Part shown: positions 25,241 to 34,280 of the stretch, in pieces | Position numbering within the stretch: the first letter of the stretch is position 1 | How the letters are laid out: every line of letters begins with the position of its first letter | Origin: Pseudomonadota bacterium | Lineage (GTDB): Bacteria > Pseudomonadota > Alphaproteobacteria > UBA1280 > RI-95 | Length of the DNA: 64,000 nucleotides | NCBI GenBank assembly: GCA_016125375.1 | Contig: WGLU01000008.1 | Coordinates: 62,001-126,000, forward strand | Direction: 5' to 3' | The notes under the pieces: generated by a model | What the model saw: only the letters and a program-made list of their open reading frames with translations | Told to the model about the DNA's origin: nothing | The model's database searches: none | Program-made: the position numbers and the translations under genes

Positions 25241-26677
25241 CTACAAACGAATACGGCGGCGGGCGGAGGAATCTATCCCCATTCCCTCGCGGTATTTTGC
25301 AACGGTGCGGCGGGCCACATCGACGCCTTCGTTGCGCAACAACTCGACCAATTTTTCGTCAGACAGGGGTTTGGTCTTATCCTCTGCCTCAATCAGGCGG
25401 CGGATGATTGCACGGACGCTCTCGCTCGCCACCTCTGTCTTGCCACCCGTCGTATTGATGGCGGATGAGAAGAAATACTTAAACTCGAACACACCCATAG
25501 GCGTTTGCATGTACTTACCCGTTGTCACGCGCGAGATGGTGGACTCGTGCATGCCAATAGCCTCGGCAACGGTTTTCAGCGTCATAGGTTGCAGACTTTC
25601 CACCCCGTACTCGAAAAAGTCGGCCTGGAATGCCAGAATCGCCCGCGCTGTTTTAAAAATGGTCTTGGCACGCTGCTCCAGGCTCTTCATCAGCCATTGG
25701 GCACGGCCTGCCTTCTCGTTCATAAACACTTTGTCTTTGCCTTTGGCGGCAGCGGCGGCATTGTCATAGCCCTTGTTCAGCAGAACGCGGGGCATGGCTT
25801 CGGCATTCAGTTCAACCTGCCACAGGCCGTCCGTATCTTTGTAAACAACGACGTCAGGAATCACCGCATCAGCAACCGAGCTGCCATATTGCAGGCCCGG
25901 CTTGGGGTTAAGGCTGGTGATAAATGCGCAAACGGCTTGCATATCCGCGCTGTCGCACTTGGCTTTACGGGCCAGGGCGGCAAAATCTTTACGGGCCAGC
26001 AGTTCCAGGTTGGCCATAACCACTTTGGCACGGTCGTCCAGCTTACCGGCGACCTCCATTTGCAGGCTCAGGCATTCTGCCAGCGAGCGTGCACCCACAC
26101 CCGTGGGATCAAACCCCTGAACCAGCGCAAGTGCCTCGTCCAGTTTCGCCCGGTCAACAGAGAGCTGTTGGCAGGTTTTATCCATATCGATGCTCAGGTA
26201 GCCGGCATCGTCAATCGCATCAATCAGGAAGTTGCCCAGAAAACGCATGACCGGGTCAAAGGTGCTCAGACCCAGCTGCTCGGTCAGGTGGTCACGGAGT
26301 GTTTTATCTGCCGTAGCCATGGCCTCCCAGGTGCTGCTGTCTTCCGCAGCGCTACTGGACTGGCCGGAGGCACCGTTACCGGTGTCATACATGCTGTCCC
26401 AGCCCACATCAAGTGCGGACAGGCCCTCCTCACCACTGTTGGACGACAGTGCGCTGGCACTGTCCATGTCATCCATGTGGTGAGCCTCGCCATCGGTATT
26501 GGCGCTCTCGGATGTGCCGTCTTCGGCGCTCAGGAAAGGGTTATCCAGCAGTTCGCTTTCCACAAAGGACTGCAGGTCAATGGCATTCATTTGCAGCAGC
26601 TTGATGGCCATCTGCAACTGGGGGGTCATCACCAGTTGCTGATTCATCCGAACGTCTAAACGTTGCTGAATCGCCAT
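25241..26677 (-). CDS. rpoN: RNA polymerase sigma-54 factor
   Basis: 478 residues. Region I (Q-rich, MAIQQRLDVRMNQQLVMTPQLQMA) binds activators; the acidic region II follows (about residues 55-110); core-binding and HTH segments (HESTISRVTTGKY) come next; the RpoN box ARRTVAKYREGMGI near residue 460 reads the -24 element. Sigma-54 needs enhancer-binding activators, none of which is in the window. Part of the lptC-lptA-lptB-rpoN-hpf block that is widely conserved in Proteobacteria. Confidence 0.97.
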   Translation of the reverse strand: MAIQQRLDVRMNQQLVMTPQLQMAIKLLQMNAIDLQSFVESELLDNPFLSAEDGTSESANTDGEAHHMDDMDSASALSSNSGEEGLSALDVGWDSMYDTGNGASGQSSSAAEDSSTWEAMATADKTLRDHLTEQLGLSTFDPVMRFLGNFLIDAIDDAGYLSIDMDKTCQQLSVDRAKLDEALALVQGFDPTGVGARSLAECLSLQMEVAGKLDDRAKVVMANLELLARKDFAALARKAKCDSADMQAVCAFITSLNPKPGLQYGSSVADAVIPDVVVYKDTDGLWQVELNAEAMPRVLLNKGYDNAAAAAKGKDKVFMNEKAGRAQWLMKSLEQRAKTIFKTARAILAFQADFFEYGVESLQPMTLKTVAEAIGMHESTISRVTTGKYMQTPMGVFEFKYFFSSAINTTGGKTEVASESVRAIIRRLIEAEDKTKPLSDEKLVELLRNEGVDVARRTVAKYREGMGIDSSARRRIRL

Positions 26678-26756
26678 TAATACTTACCGCTTTCTTGTTC
26701 TTGTTCCACGGGGGTATTTTATCATGCCGGACAGGTCGCGCCCAAGCAGAAGCCGA

Positions 26757-27518
26757 CTAGCCGAGACTGAACTCTTCACCCAGATAAACGCGGCGGACTT
26801 CATCGTTTGCCACAATCTCCTGCGGTGTGCCCTGCATAATCACGCGCCCCTCATAGATAATATAGGCACGGTCGACGAGGCTTAAAGTCTCCCGAACGTT
26901 GTGGTCGGTGATTAAAACGCCAATGCCGCGCTCCTTCAGGCCGTGGACAAGGCGACGGATATCGGCGATGGCAATCGGGTCAACGCCGGCAAAGGGTTCG
27001 TCCAACATCATATAAGCCGGACTTGCAGCCATGGCACGGGCAATTTCCACCCGGCGACGCTCCCCGCCGGACAGCGCCAGCGCAGGGGCGCCGCGCAGGC
27101 GGGTCAGGCCAAATTCGTCGAGCAGCTGTTGCAGACGTTCATGAATCACCGCTTCGGATTTTTCTGTCACTTCCAGCACGGCGCGAATGTTTTCTTCCAC
27201 GCTCAAGCCCCGGAAAATGGATGACTCCTGAGGCAAATACCCCAATCCCAGGCGCGCGCGGCGGTATACCGGCCATTGGGTCACATCTTGCCCGTCGATG
27301 GTAACCTCGCCCTTATCCGGCTGCTGCAGGCCCGCGACGGCATAAAAACACGTTGTTTTACCCGCCCCGTTGGGTCCGAGCAAGGCAACAACCTCGCCCC
27401 GTTGCAATTCCATCGACACATCCTGCAACACCACACGCCTGCGGAAGCTCTTCTGCAGGTTTTTAACCCGCAGGCCCGTGCGGGGTGTTTTGATGGTCGT
27501 GATAACGGGTTCAGTCAT
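26757..27518 (-). CDS. lptB: LPS export ABC transporter ATP-binding protein LptB
   Basis: 253 residues. Cytoplasmic ATPase that powers lipopolysaccharide extraction with LptF/LptG. Seen: Walker A LLGPNGAGKTTCFY, Q-loop LPQESS, signature ALSGGERRRVEIAR, Walker B MMLDEPFAGVD and the H-loop DHNVRET. Immediately downstream of lptA (three-base gap), so translationally linked. lptF/lptG are not in this window. Confidence 0.96.
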   Translation of the reverse strand: MTEPVITTIKTPRTGLRVKNLQKSFRRRVVLQDVSMELQRGEVVALLGPNGAGKTTCFYAVAGLQQPDKGEVTIDGQDVTQWPVYRRARLGLGYLPQESSIFRGLSVEENIRAVLEVTEKSEAVIHERLQQLLDEFGLTRLRGAPALALSGGERRRVEIARAMAASPAYMMLDEPFAGVDPIAIADIRRLVHGLKERGIGVLITDHNVRETLSLVDRAYIIYEGRVIMQGTPQEIVANDEVRRVYLGEEFSLG

Positions 27519-27521
27519 GTT

Positions 27522-28022
27522 CTATTTTTTGCTCGCTTTGGGCGTAAACTGGGCACGGACGCGCTGACTGCCGGATGACAACAAACTCACCTTCCCTGTG
27601 GTCAGATTAAACACAAGCTTGTCGCCTTTCAAGGTATTCCCGCCGCGAACCAGCACAACACCACCGTCCAGCACCACTTCGCTCTTCTCCACATCGTAGA
27701 CGGCCTGTTTGCCGGTGGCTGTATCTTTGGCGTAGACAACGGTCACCGCCTCACCATCGGCAACAATTTTACGCACGGCCTGTCCAACCTCGTTACCGCC
27801 GTCGGCAGCATAGTAAACGGTCAGCTTGTCCGCGGCCAGACGCAGATTCGCCTGTTCCACACGCACGTTACCGCTGAAGGTTGCTTCCTGCTTTTCCTGG
27901 TCCACTTCAAGCTTGTCCGCCTGCACGTCCACAGGTTTATCGCGTATGGACGGCCCCTTGACCTGCGCATGGGCAGTCTGTGCCACGCACATCATCAGTA
28001 CCATCAACAATATACGCCCCAT
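27522..28022 (-). CDS. lptA: Periplasmic LPS transport protein LptA
   Basis: 166 residues with a signal peptide ending near AQTAHAQ (about residue 20). The rest is an OstA-fold beta-jellyroll (VQADKLEVDQEKQEATFSGNVRVEQ, TLKGDKLVFNLTTGKVSL) that forms the periplasmic bridge carrying LPS. The start overlaps or nearly touches the lptC stop, so lptC, lptA and lptB form one operon. Confidence 0.92.
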   Translation of the reverse strand: MGRILLMVLMMCVAQTAHAQVKGPSIRDKPVDVQADKLEVDQEKQEATFSGNVRVEQANLRLAADKLTVYYAADGGNEVGQAVRKIVADGEAVTVVYAKDTATGKQAVYDVEKSEVVLDGGVVLVRGGNTLKGDKLVFNLTTGKVSLLSSGSQRVRAQFTPKASKK

Positions 28023-28023
28023 A

Positions 28024-28632
28024 TCAGCGGTCTCCTTTCGGGTAAATACGCGCCTTCACACCTCCATAAAGGTGCAGGATGCGGCCGTTTTTTTCCATAT
28101 CAAACTTCGGGGCCGACAGGTCGCCACGCGGGCCGCTCACCTGTACACCGCCCTCACCTGTTCCCGAACCGGTGGCAAGGTCGTAACGGATGGCTTCGGT
28201 CCGCACCACATAATCATATCCGGAAACGATGACACCATCACTGAGCGCCACCTTCTTGGCATCCGGCAGATATTGCCCCTGCCCGGCCTCGAACGCCAGA
28301 GGGCGGTTTTTGGCCAGTTCCGCCACGGCGCTGACAGCGACCAGACGAAAAGCCGGTGTTCCATCCACCGTGGTCTGCTCGGCCCGGCTGGCCTTCACTT
28401 CCCAGCGACGGTCATTGTTATCCTCGCCAAAAAAACGCGGGTTGGTCATCACGGTCGAGGCCACATCCTGTAACCCCGGACGGGCCACATTGCCAGATGC
28501 CTGAACAGATTCTGCGGGTTTATCAGCCATATCCACCATCTGGCGGCCGGGTCCGGACAAGGCAAACAGGGCCGCTGTCAACGCCAGCGCCCCCGCACCC
28601 AGCAGGATTTTGAGAAGTTTGACCCGGTTCAT
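28024..28632 (-). CDS. lptC: LPS export system protein LptC
   Basis: 202 residues with one N-terminal membrane segment (about residues 7-26) and a periplasmic beta-jellyroll domain. It passes LPS from LptBFG to LptA. Assignment rests on topology, size and its position directly between kdsD and lptA; the sequence of this family is poorly conserved. Confidence 0.88.
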   Translation of the reverse strand: MNRVKLLKILLGAGALALTAALFALSGPGRQMVDMADKPAESVQASGNVARPGLQDVASTVMTNPRFFGEDNNDRRWEVKASRAEQTTVDGTPAFRLVAVSAVAELAKNRPLAFEAGQGQYLPDAKKVALSDGVIVSGYDYVVRTEAIRYDLATGSGTGEGGVQVSGPRGDLSAPKFDMEKNGRILHLYGGVKARIYPKGDR

Positions 28633-28647
28633 CGGAAGCTAAAACGC

Positions 28648-29634
28648 TTAAATCACGCCCGCCTGCAGGCAGTGGTGGATATGCAGCACCCCTTGCGGAC
28701 GGTGCATCTCGTCGACCACAAAAAGAGCTGTGATTTTGCGGGCCTGCATCATCTGCACGGCAGAGGCTGCCAGCTGGTCACCCTGAATGGTAGACGGTGC
28801 TTTTGTCATGATCTCGCCTACAGTACGGCTCAACAGTTCGGGACTCATATGGCGGCGCAGGTCACCGTCGGTCACTATCCCTGCCAGCACGCCGCCCTTG
28901 TCGGCCACACCGACAAGACCCAGCCGTTTGGCGGTCATTTCCAGAATCGCCTCCTGCATGGTGGCGCTTTCGCTCACCAGCGGCAGGTCGTCGTTCTGGG
29001 CCATCAGGTCGGCCACGCGTGCCAGGCGGCTACCCAGACCGCCACCAGGGTGGAAACCGGCAAAGTCTTCCTTACGGAACCCGCGCAGGGTCATCAGCGC
29101 AACAGCCAGCGCATCGCCCAGTGCCAGTGTGGCCGTGGTGCTGGTCGTCGGTGCCAGATTCAGCGGGCAGGCTTCCTCGGTAACACCCGTGCTCAGGCAT
29201 ACATCCGCCGCACGGCCCAGAACAGAATCCGCCTTGCCGACGATGCAGACCAGCGGCACGGAAAACCGTTTGCAGTGGGCAATCATGTCGCCCAGCTCTT
29301 TGGTACCGCCGGAATGGCTGATGGCGAGCACGGCATCATCCGCCGTGACCATACCCAGGTCACCGTGACTGGCTTCGCCCGGGTGAACAAAGTAGGCAGG
29401 CGTGCCGGTGCTGGCCATGGTGGCAGCAATTTTGGCCCCGATGTGACCGCTTTTGCCCATCCCCGTCACAATCACGCGGCCCTTGCCTGTGACCGACATC
29501 AACAGGCTGACCGCCCGTTCAAAGGCGCCGTCCAGTTGTGATGCCAATGCGTTCAACGCGGCGGCTTCTTTTTCCAGTACATCCCGACCGCTGGCGATAA
29601 CGGCTTTGTCTTGCAGGGCAACCAAGGTAGTCAT
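28648..29634 (-). CDS. kdsD: Arabinose-5-phosphate isomerase
   Basis: 328 residues: an SIS sugar-isomerase domain (about 45-180; GMGKSGHIGAKIAATMASTGTPA, ISHSGGTKEL) followed by two CBS domains (about 210-328; GIVTDGDLRRH). Converts ribulose-5-phosphate to arabinose-5-phosphate, the first step to the Kdo sugar of LPS. Fifteen bases upstream of lptC, so Kdo synthesis and LPS transport are coupled in one operon, as in other Proteobacteria. Confidence 0.95.
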   Translation of the reverse strand: MTTLVALQDKAVIASGRDVLEKEAAALNALASQLDGAFERAVSLLMSVTGKGRVIVTGMGKSGHIGAKIAATMASTGTPAYFVHPGEASHGDLGMVTADDAVLAISHSGGTKELGDMIAHCKRFSVPLVCIVGKADSVLGRAADVCLSTGVTEEACPLNLAPTTSTTATLALGDALAVALMTLRGFRKEDFAGFHPGGGLGSRLARVADLMAQNDDLPLVSESATMQEAILEMTAKRLGLVGVADKGGVLAGIVTDGDLRRHMSPELLSRTVGEIMTKAPSTIQGDQLAASAVQMMQARKITALFVVDEMHRPQGVLHIHHCLQAGVI

Positions 29635-29652
29635 ATCGTTTCTCCGACCCGT

Positions 29653-30273
29653 TTAGTGGGCAAAAATATCCGTTTCTTCCCAACCGGCCTCGTCCAGCAG
29701 GGCGCGGTGCGGCAGGTAGGCAAAGGCGGCCTCGGCCATATGCAAACGGCCAACCGCATTCAGACGCTCAATCAGGATTGTGCGCAGCTGGTGCAGGTAC
29801 AGCACATCGCTGGCGGCGTATTTCTTCTGGTCCTCGCTCAGCGCAGGCGCTGCCCAGTACGAGGTCTGTTGCTGCTTATCCAAGTTCACACTCAGCAATT
29901 CGTTGCAAAGCTCCTTCAACCCGTGACGATCGGTGTAGGTCCGCACCAGTTTGCTGGCAATTTTGGTGCAGAATACCGGTGCCACGTCCACGCCTAGATG
30001 GTGATGGAGGATGGCAATGTCAAACCGCCCGAAGTGGAAAATCTTGGTGATGTTCTTATCGGCCAGCAGTTTTTTCAGATTCGGGGCCGACCAGTCGGTG
30101 CCGTCAAACTGCACCAGCCATGCATTCCCCTTGCCGTCACCAACCTGACAGACACACAAACGGTCGCGGCCAACCTTCAGGCCCAGCGTTTCGGTATCCA
30201 CAGCAACGGCACCGTCAAAACTCAGGCCAGCGGGCAGGTCGTTCAAAGAAACATGAATCGTCGGTTCGGACAT
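29653..30273 (-). CDS. rnd: Ribonuclease D, short form
   Basis: 206 residues, a lone DEDDy 3'-5' exonuclease domain without the HRDC domain of the enteric enzyme; this short form is usual in Alphaproteobacteria. Acidic residues seen in VDTETLGL, FGRFDIAIL and YAASDVLYL. Likely trims tRNA or other stable RNA 3' ends. Start: ATG at 30273 with GAGGGA upstream; the longer in-frame extension to 30351 runs into the terminator of the next gene. Confidence 0.92.
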   Translation of the reverse strand: MSEPTIHVSLNDLPAGLSFDGAVAVDTETLGLKVGRDRLCVCQVGDGKGNAWLVQFDGTDWSAPNLKKLLADKNITKIFHFGRFDIAILHHHLGVDVAPVFCTKIASKLVRTYTDRHGLKELCNELLSVNLDKQQQTSYWAAPALSEDQKKYAASDVLYLHQLRTILIERLNAVGRLHMAEAAFAYLPHRALLDEAGWEETDIFAH

Positions 30274-30349
30274 TTTTCCCTCGTACTTTATCGGCGCTCG
30301 GCGGCGTGTATAAACTTGCCCTACCATACGCCATTTTGATTTTTTGGGC

Positions 30350-30380
30350 AAAAAGAAAGCCCCGCAGATGCGGGGCTTTC
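30350..30380 (-). terminator. Intrinsic terminator of family gene A
   Basis: GAAAGCCCCGC/GCGGGGCTTTC 11-bp stem (30355-30365 with 30370-30380) then a T tract on minus; ten bases past the stop at 30391. Confidence 0.93.
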
Positions 30381-30390
30381 GGGTCGATTG

Positions 30391-31521
30391 TCAGGCGTGC
30401 TGCATTTCCATCTGCGGGCTGCTGACGAACAGCAGGGCGCGACGGCGGGCACGCTCGGCACCGGTGTCATCCTGCGACAGGACCGCGAAGGCCTGCAGGA
30501 TGGCGATGATGAGGCTGCGGTAGCTGGCGCGGGTTTCGGCGTCCGCCAGGGTCTTCTCGAACTTGCGGAAGGCCTTGGGGTCGAAATCGCTGACCTGCGT
30601 GTTGTCGCCGCCAACCACCAGGGTGGCGAAATCGAACAGCAGGCTGGCACGGCCACGTTCGCCGCCGACCTCCAGATGGATGACCGACTTGTTGCTCAGC
30701 GTCAGCGGCACCCACACGTAGTGGAGCTCGCGATTGGCCTCGTCCACGCCGGCGTACATCATCAGCGGCACGCGCGGGATACGGAACAGCGCTTCGACGT
30801 CGCTGGCGCGGATGTTCTCCGCCCCGACCGACTCGACACGGGCCAGCCAGCGGCTGACCAGCGAGGGCTTGAGGTCGTAACCGACCATCGTCAGCGCCTT
30901 GTCGATGAGCGACAGGAACTGCGGCAGGTCGGCCATCAGCTCGTCCGAGACCTTGCAGCTGCGCAGCGCGTTGCCGCGCATCTGCTCCATGGTCGCAGCC
31001 AGCACTTCGGCGTGCTGCGCGAAGATGGACAGGATCTGGGCCTGCGCCGCCTTGGCACTGGTCAGCGCCGCCACCGGGAAACCGGCGACCGCACGTTCCA
31101 GAATCAGGCGCATGCGCACGAACGGCTCGTCGAGGTAGGCCTCGGCCAGCGCCTCGAGGTTGAGGCTGACCTTGGCTTCGTCCGCCGAGTGCAGGCAGAA
31201 GCCGTGGCCGCGGAGCATGTAGCCTTCGTCCTCGAACACCATCAGGGACATGAAGCGCATGCCCATGACGTGGAGTTCGATGATGAGGCCGGTCACTTCG
31301 GTGCCCGCCTCGTTCGGCAGGACCTTGAGCTGCAGCTGCGTCACCTGCACCACGGGCGAGGTGAGCATCACCTGCTCGAAGGCCTGAATGTCCGACAGCG
31401 ACGCGAAGACCGGCAGGTCATTTGCGAACGCGCCCGGCTCCAGGCCGAATACCTGCTCCACCTGCTGCAGAAACACGGGCAGATGGCGCTTGAGGCCGCT
31501 GGAAAACGGCAAGTTTTGCAT
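30391..31521 (-). CDS. Unknown protein, member A of a three-gene tandem family
   Basis: 376 residues, predicted soluble and without signal peptide. Layout: helical N terminus (about 1-58), beta-rich segment (60-112), helical segment (115-215), second beta-rich segment (240-290), helical end (295-350) with ASYRSLIIAILQAFAV then a basic ERARRR. The same order recurs in the next two genes, and the two halves of each protein look alike, suggesting an internal duplication. No known family recognised. Start: ATG at 31521 with GGGAG upstream and pyrimidine-rich leader. Strong GC bias at third positions. Confidence 0.85.
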   Translation of the reverse strand: MQNLPFSSGLKRHLPVFLQQVEQVFGLEPGAFANDLPVFASLSDIQAFEQVMLTSPVVQVTQLQLKVLPNEAGTEVTGLIIELHVMGMRFMSLMVFEDEGYMLRGHGFCLHSADEAKVSLNLEALAEAYLDEPFVRMRLILERAVAGFPVAALTSAKAAQAQILSIFAQHAEVLAATMEQMRGNALRSCKVSDELMADLPQFLSLIDKALTMVGYDLKPSLVSRWLARVESVGAENIRASDVEALFRIPRVPLMMYAGVDEANRELHYVWVPLTLSNKSVIHLEVGGERGRASLLFDFATLVVGGDNTQVSDFDPKAFRKFEKTLADAETRASYRSLIIAILQAFAVLSQDDTGAERARRRALLFVSSPQMEMQHA

Positions 31522-31603
31522 CGGTTGTCTCCCTTTCGGAAAACCTTGCGGTAAGGGTAAAATGTAGGAAACGGGAAAAGAAGAACATAAGGTTCCATTG
31601 GGT

Positions 31604-31632
31604 GGTTTAGCACAGTTACCCTAGGGGTGCAA
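31604..31632 (-). promoter_or_regulatory. Candidate promoter of family gene A
   Basis: Minus-strand TTGCAC, 17-base spacer, TAAACC. The palindrome TTGTATACAA lies directly upstream at 31635-31646 and may be an operator. Confidence 0.45.
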
Positions 31633-31646
31633 GGGTTGTATACAAC

Positions 31647-31678
31647 AAAAAAGAAAGGAGCCTTTGCAGGCTCCTTTC
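31647..31678 (-). terminator. Intrinsic terminator of family gene B
   Basis: GAAAGGAGCCT/AGGCTCCTTTC stem (31653-31663 with 31668-31678) then six T on minus; 18 bases past the stop at 31696. Confidence 0.93.
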
Positions 31679-31695
31679 AGGGGTCGATTGACGTG

Positions 31696-32748
31696 CTAGA
31701 GCACTTCCATGTGGTTGCCCACAGTCAGGAAGAGCACCAGTGCGCGGCGGATGGCCTCGCACTTGTCCTTGCGCTTGGTCACCACCTCGATGGCGTTGAC
31801 CAGGCGGCAGGCCCGTTCGTACACGAACGCCCGCTCCTCCACATTCAGGGTTGCCGCCAGTTCGCCTGCCAACTCGGGCAGGAAAACAGCGTCTTCCTTG
31901 GTACTGAAGGTGGCGAAGCGCAGGTCGATGTCCAGCCGCTCGTCGGAGACGATAACGTCAAAGCTGACCGTCGCCGTGACCGGGATACGGAACACGATGC
32001 CGACAATCCGCTGCTGGCGGGACGACGTCCGGTAGATCGGCTGGAAGAACGCGCTCGTACCCTTGAGCACATCATCCAGATTCTTGCCTTTGGGCGTGCT
32101 GCTCAGCAGCCCCACATCGTGGCGCCATCGGCCGGCATAGCTGAGGTCGGTCTTGCCGTGGTAGCGGTCGAGCATATACAGCCCGGCCTCCATGGCGCCG
32201 ACCATCTGCGGCGAGAAGTCGTAGTCGTAGAAGTTGTCGAACTGCAGCGCGCGGATGATGCCTTTCCTGACCTTTTCCAGCTTGGCATCGCCCCCGGTGG
32301 GGAAGTTGCCCAGCGCCTGATACAGGAAAAGCTTCTGCTTGAAGCTGGCAGACGGCAGGTTGTTGACCGCCTCGTTCACCACACACTCGGCAGCGCCGAG
32401 CGATGACAGAACAAAGCCGGGACCGGCCAGAACCGTCTGGTTGCCAAAGAAGCGGATGTCCATCAGCGGCTCACCGTCGAGGATGAACGTGAAAGACGCG
32501 CCGGAGGCCAGATGCTTGTTCGGTCCGTTGCTGAACAGCGGTTTGATGCGATAGCTGAGCTTGCCGGGCATGCTGGTCTTGGCCAGAACGTTGACAACGT
32601 CCTGAAAATCTTCCAAGTCCTCCATGTCACGGGCAACATCCACCACATCTGCGGCAGGCACGTCAAAGACGGCGGCCAACAGATACAGGAACGGCTCCAT
32701 GTCGCGAATGAATGCCGTCGAAAGCGGCGTGTTGTCTTGTGTCGACAT
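31696..32748 (-). CDS. Unknown protein, member B of a three-gene tandem family
   Basis: 350 residues, predicted soluble. N-terminal helices (FLYLLAAVFDVPAADVVDVA) correspond to FLQQVEQVFGLEPGAFANDL of member A and FLTALTKELGGDEVALAAAI of member C. A beta segment (SFTFILDGEPLMDIRFFG) and helices follow, then a second beta/helical half ending EERAFVYERACRLVNAIEVV and KCEAIRRALVLFL. Identity to A and C is low by eye but the pattern and lengths agree. Start: ATG at 32748 with CTGGAGG upstream. Function unknown. Confidence 0.85.
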   Translation of the reverse strand: MSTQDNTPLSTAFIRDMEPFLYLLAAVFDVPAADVVDVARDMEDLEDFQDVVNVLAKTSMPGKLSYRIKPLFSNGPNKHLASGASFTFILDGEPLMDIRFFGNQTVLAGPGFVLSSLGAAECVVNEAVNNLPSASFKQKLFLYQALGNFPTGGDAKLEKVRKGIIRALQFDNFYDYDFSPQMVGAMEAGLYMLDRYHGKTDLSYAGRWRHDVGLLSSTPKGKNLDDVLKGTSAFFQPIYRTSSRQQRIVGIVFRIPVTATVSFDVIVSDERLDIDLRFATFSTKEDAVFLPELAGELAATLNVEERAFVYERACRLVNAIEVVTKRKDKCEAIRRALVLFLTVGNHMEVL

Positions 32749-32835
32749 AAGGGCGTTACCTCCAGAGAAAGAGGAACCATAAAAGAGATCGGGTGGGTGA
32801 AAAGTAGAAAGATACGTCCAGATAGACAGGGATTA

Positions 32836-32864
32836 ACTGTATGGTATTTATGCCGCCCCTTCAA
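32836..32864 (-). promoter_or_regulatory. Promoter of family gene B
   Basis: Minus-strand TTGAAG, 17-base spacer, TACAGT; the same -10 and spacing as the promoters of family gene C and S1 protease copy 1. Confidence 0.6.
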
Positions 32865-32884
32865 GCACATCGGCACGCGCATGC

Positions 32885-32916
32885 AAAAAAAAGAGGCACC
32901 GCATAAGCGGTGCCTC
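32885..32916 (-). terminator. Intrinsic terminator of family gene C
   Basis: GAGGCACCGC/GCGGTGCCTC stem (32893-32902 with 32907-32916) then eight T on minus; 14 bases past the stop at 32930. Confidence 0.93.
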
Positions 32917-32929
32917 CTCGTTTGTGGGG

Positions 32930-34102
32930 TTAGTCGTTGTCGTCATCCGTCGGCTTGAGCACGTCGAAGCCCGGGATGCTGAGCGTCTGGGCGATCTGCC
33001 GACGCGCCGCTTCGGCCTTGGCGTCACCGTTGGTGAACGCACCGAAGCCCTGCACCATGTGCAGGATGACGTCGATCATCGTCGCGCGGCGTTCGGCCGA
33101 CAAGCCTTCACGCTCGCCATGCAGCGCCATCAGCGCCGCACCGTTGACGAACGCGGCACTGCCGTGAACGTGGACCGAGAACTCCGGCGCCACCAGGCTG
33201 GCGTCGCCATCGAGCCCGAGGCCGATGAGGATGCTGCTGATCGCACGGCCGGCATCGTCGGTGAGCGACAGCTCCAGACCCAGACCGGCGACTTCGCCTT
33301 CCTTGGCGCGGATGGCCAGACGCAGACCGAACTTGCGCAGCGGCTCGATGATGGCCGCAACGTCCTTGCCGGTCAGGAACTTGCCCGCCGGCAGCGTCCG
33401 CAGGCGTGCCTGCAGGGTCGCTTCCAGGCCGGTGCCCTGCTTCAGGCCCATGGCGTCGTCGACGATGGAGAACAGCGCTTCGATGTTGTCCATGACCTTG
33501 CCGCTGATGGGATAGCCCATCGGGTCGACATAGCCGAGGTCGTTCAGCGCCTCGAGGCGCATCTTGTCCGCAGCCGAGCCCTTGGCAAAAGCCGGGGAGC
33601 GCAGCAGGTGGAACATGAACGCACGGACCGTTTCGGACAGGTTCTTGAGCTGGCCCATGGCACCGCTGTGGTACTCGGACTGGCTGTCGTCCTTGTCGTT
33701 CAGGCTGGTTCCCGGCGCGACCAGGTGCAGATCGTCGGTGGTGATGACCACGCGCGAGAAGATCTGGCGACCGATGCCCGGATCGGCGACGATGACGTCG
33801 ACGATGAGCAGCGTAACCTGATTCTTGCCCTGCAGCTGCATCACCTGAGGCGTCAGCCCCAGCGCGATGACCGGGATGGCCTTGCCGTCGTCGGTCTGGA
33901 TGTGGCGGCGAAAGATCGGCGCGGTGATGAGGGCGTTGTACACCGGCACCAGGTCGCGGTCGTCTTCCAGCTTGGCGATGGCCGCCGCAAGGGCGACTTC
34001 GTCACCGCCCAGCTCTTTGGTCAAGGCCGTCAGAAACGGCACCAGACGCGCCTTGAGGGCGGCCGCAATCGGGGTACGGGGGGTATCGTTGTCGTTGGAC
34101 AT
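32930..34102 (-). CDS. Unknown protein, member C of a three-gene tandem family
   Basis: 390 residues, predicted soluble. N-terminal helices, a beta segment (NQVTLLIVDVIVADPG), helices with LSETVRAFMFHLLRSPAF, a second beta segment (LGLELSLTDDAGRAISSILIG) and C-terminal helices with AERRATMIDVILHMVQGFGAF and AEAARRQIAQTL. The two helical segments resemble each other (SETVRAFMFHLL versus AERRATMIDVIL), supporting an internal repeat. Start: ATG at 34102 with GGAGG at nine-base spacing; the long in-frame extension is the pyrimidine-rich leader and tRNA region. Function unknown. Confidence 0.85.
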   Translation of the reverse strand: MSNDNDTPRTPIAAALKARLVPFLTALTKELGGDEVALAAAIAKLEDDRDLVPVYNALITAPIFRRHIQTDDGKAIPVIALGLTPQVMQLQGKNQVTLLIVDVIVADPGIGRQIFSRVVITTDDLHLVAPGTSLNDKDDSQSEYHSGAMGQLKNLSETVRAFMFHLLRSPAFAKGSAADKMRLEALNDLGYVDPMGYPISGKVMDNIEALFSIVDDAMGLKQGTGLEATLQARLRTLPAGKFLTGKDVAAIIEPLRKFGLRLAIRAKEGEVAGLGLELSLTDDAGRAISSILIGLGLDGDASLVAPEFSVHVHGSAAFVNGAALMALHGEREGLSAERRATMIDVILHMVQGFGAFTNGDAKAEAARRQIAQTLSIPGFDVLKPTDDDND

Positions 34103-34188
34103 AGGGTATGTCCTCCATGCAGAATGGAAAGAGAAAAAAGGGGGAAAAGAGAAAAGGAAAGATGCACCAAACAATAGGTGATACGCAC

Positions 34189-34217
34189 ACTGTAAAAGAG
34201 CCGCCCAGCCATTGCAA
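34189..34217 (-). promoter_or_regulatory. Promoter of family gene C
   Basis: Minus-strand TTGCAA, 17-base spacer, TACAGT, about 87 bases upstream of the start, followed by a leader of nearly pure C and T. Confidence 0.65.
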
Positions 34218-34237
34218 GCGAATAGCGTTTTTAGCGC

Positions 34238-34266
34238 TTGACACTGCCCGCCCGTCACCGTATAAA
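34238..34266 (+). promoter_or_regulatory. tRNA-Leu promoter
   Basis: TTGACA, 17-base spacer, TATAAA, a near-consensus sigma-70 promoter ending 14 bases before the tRNA. Confidence 0.85.
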
Positions 34267-34280
34267 CACTTCTGCTTTGA

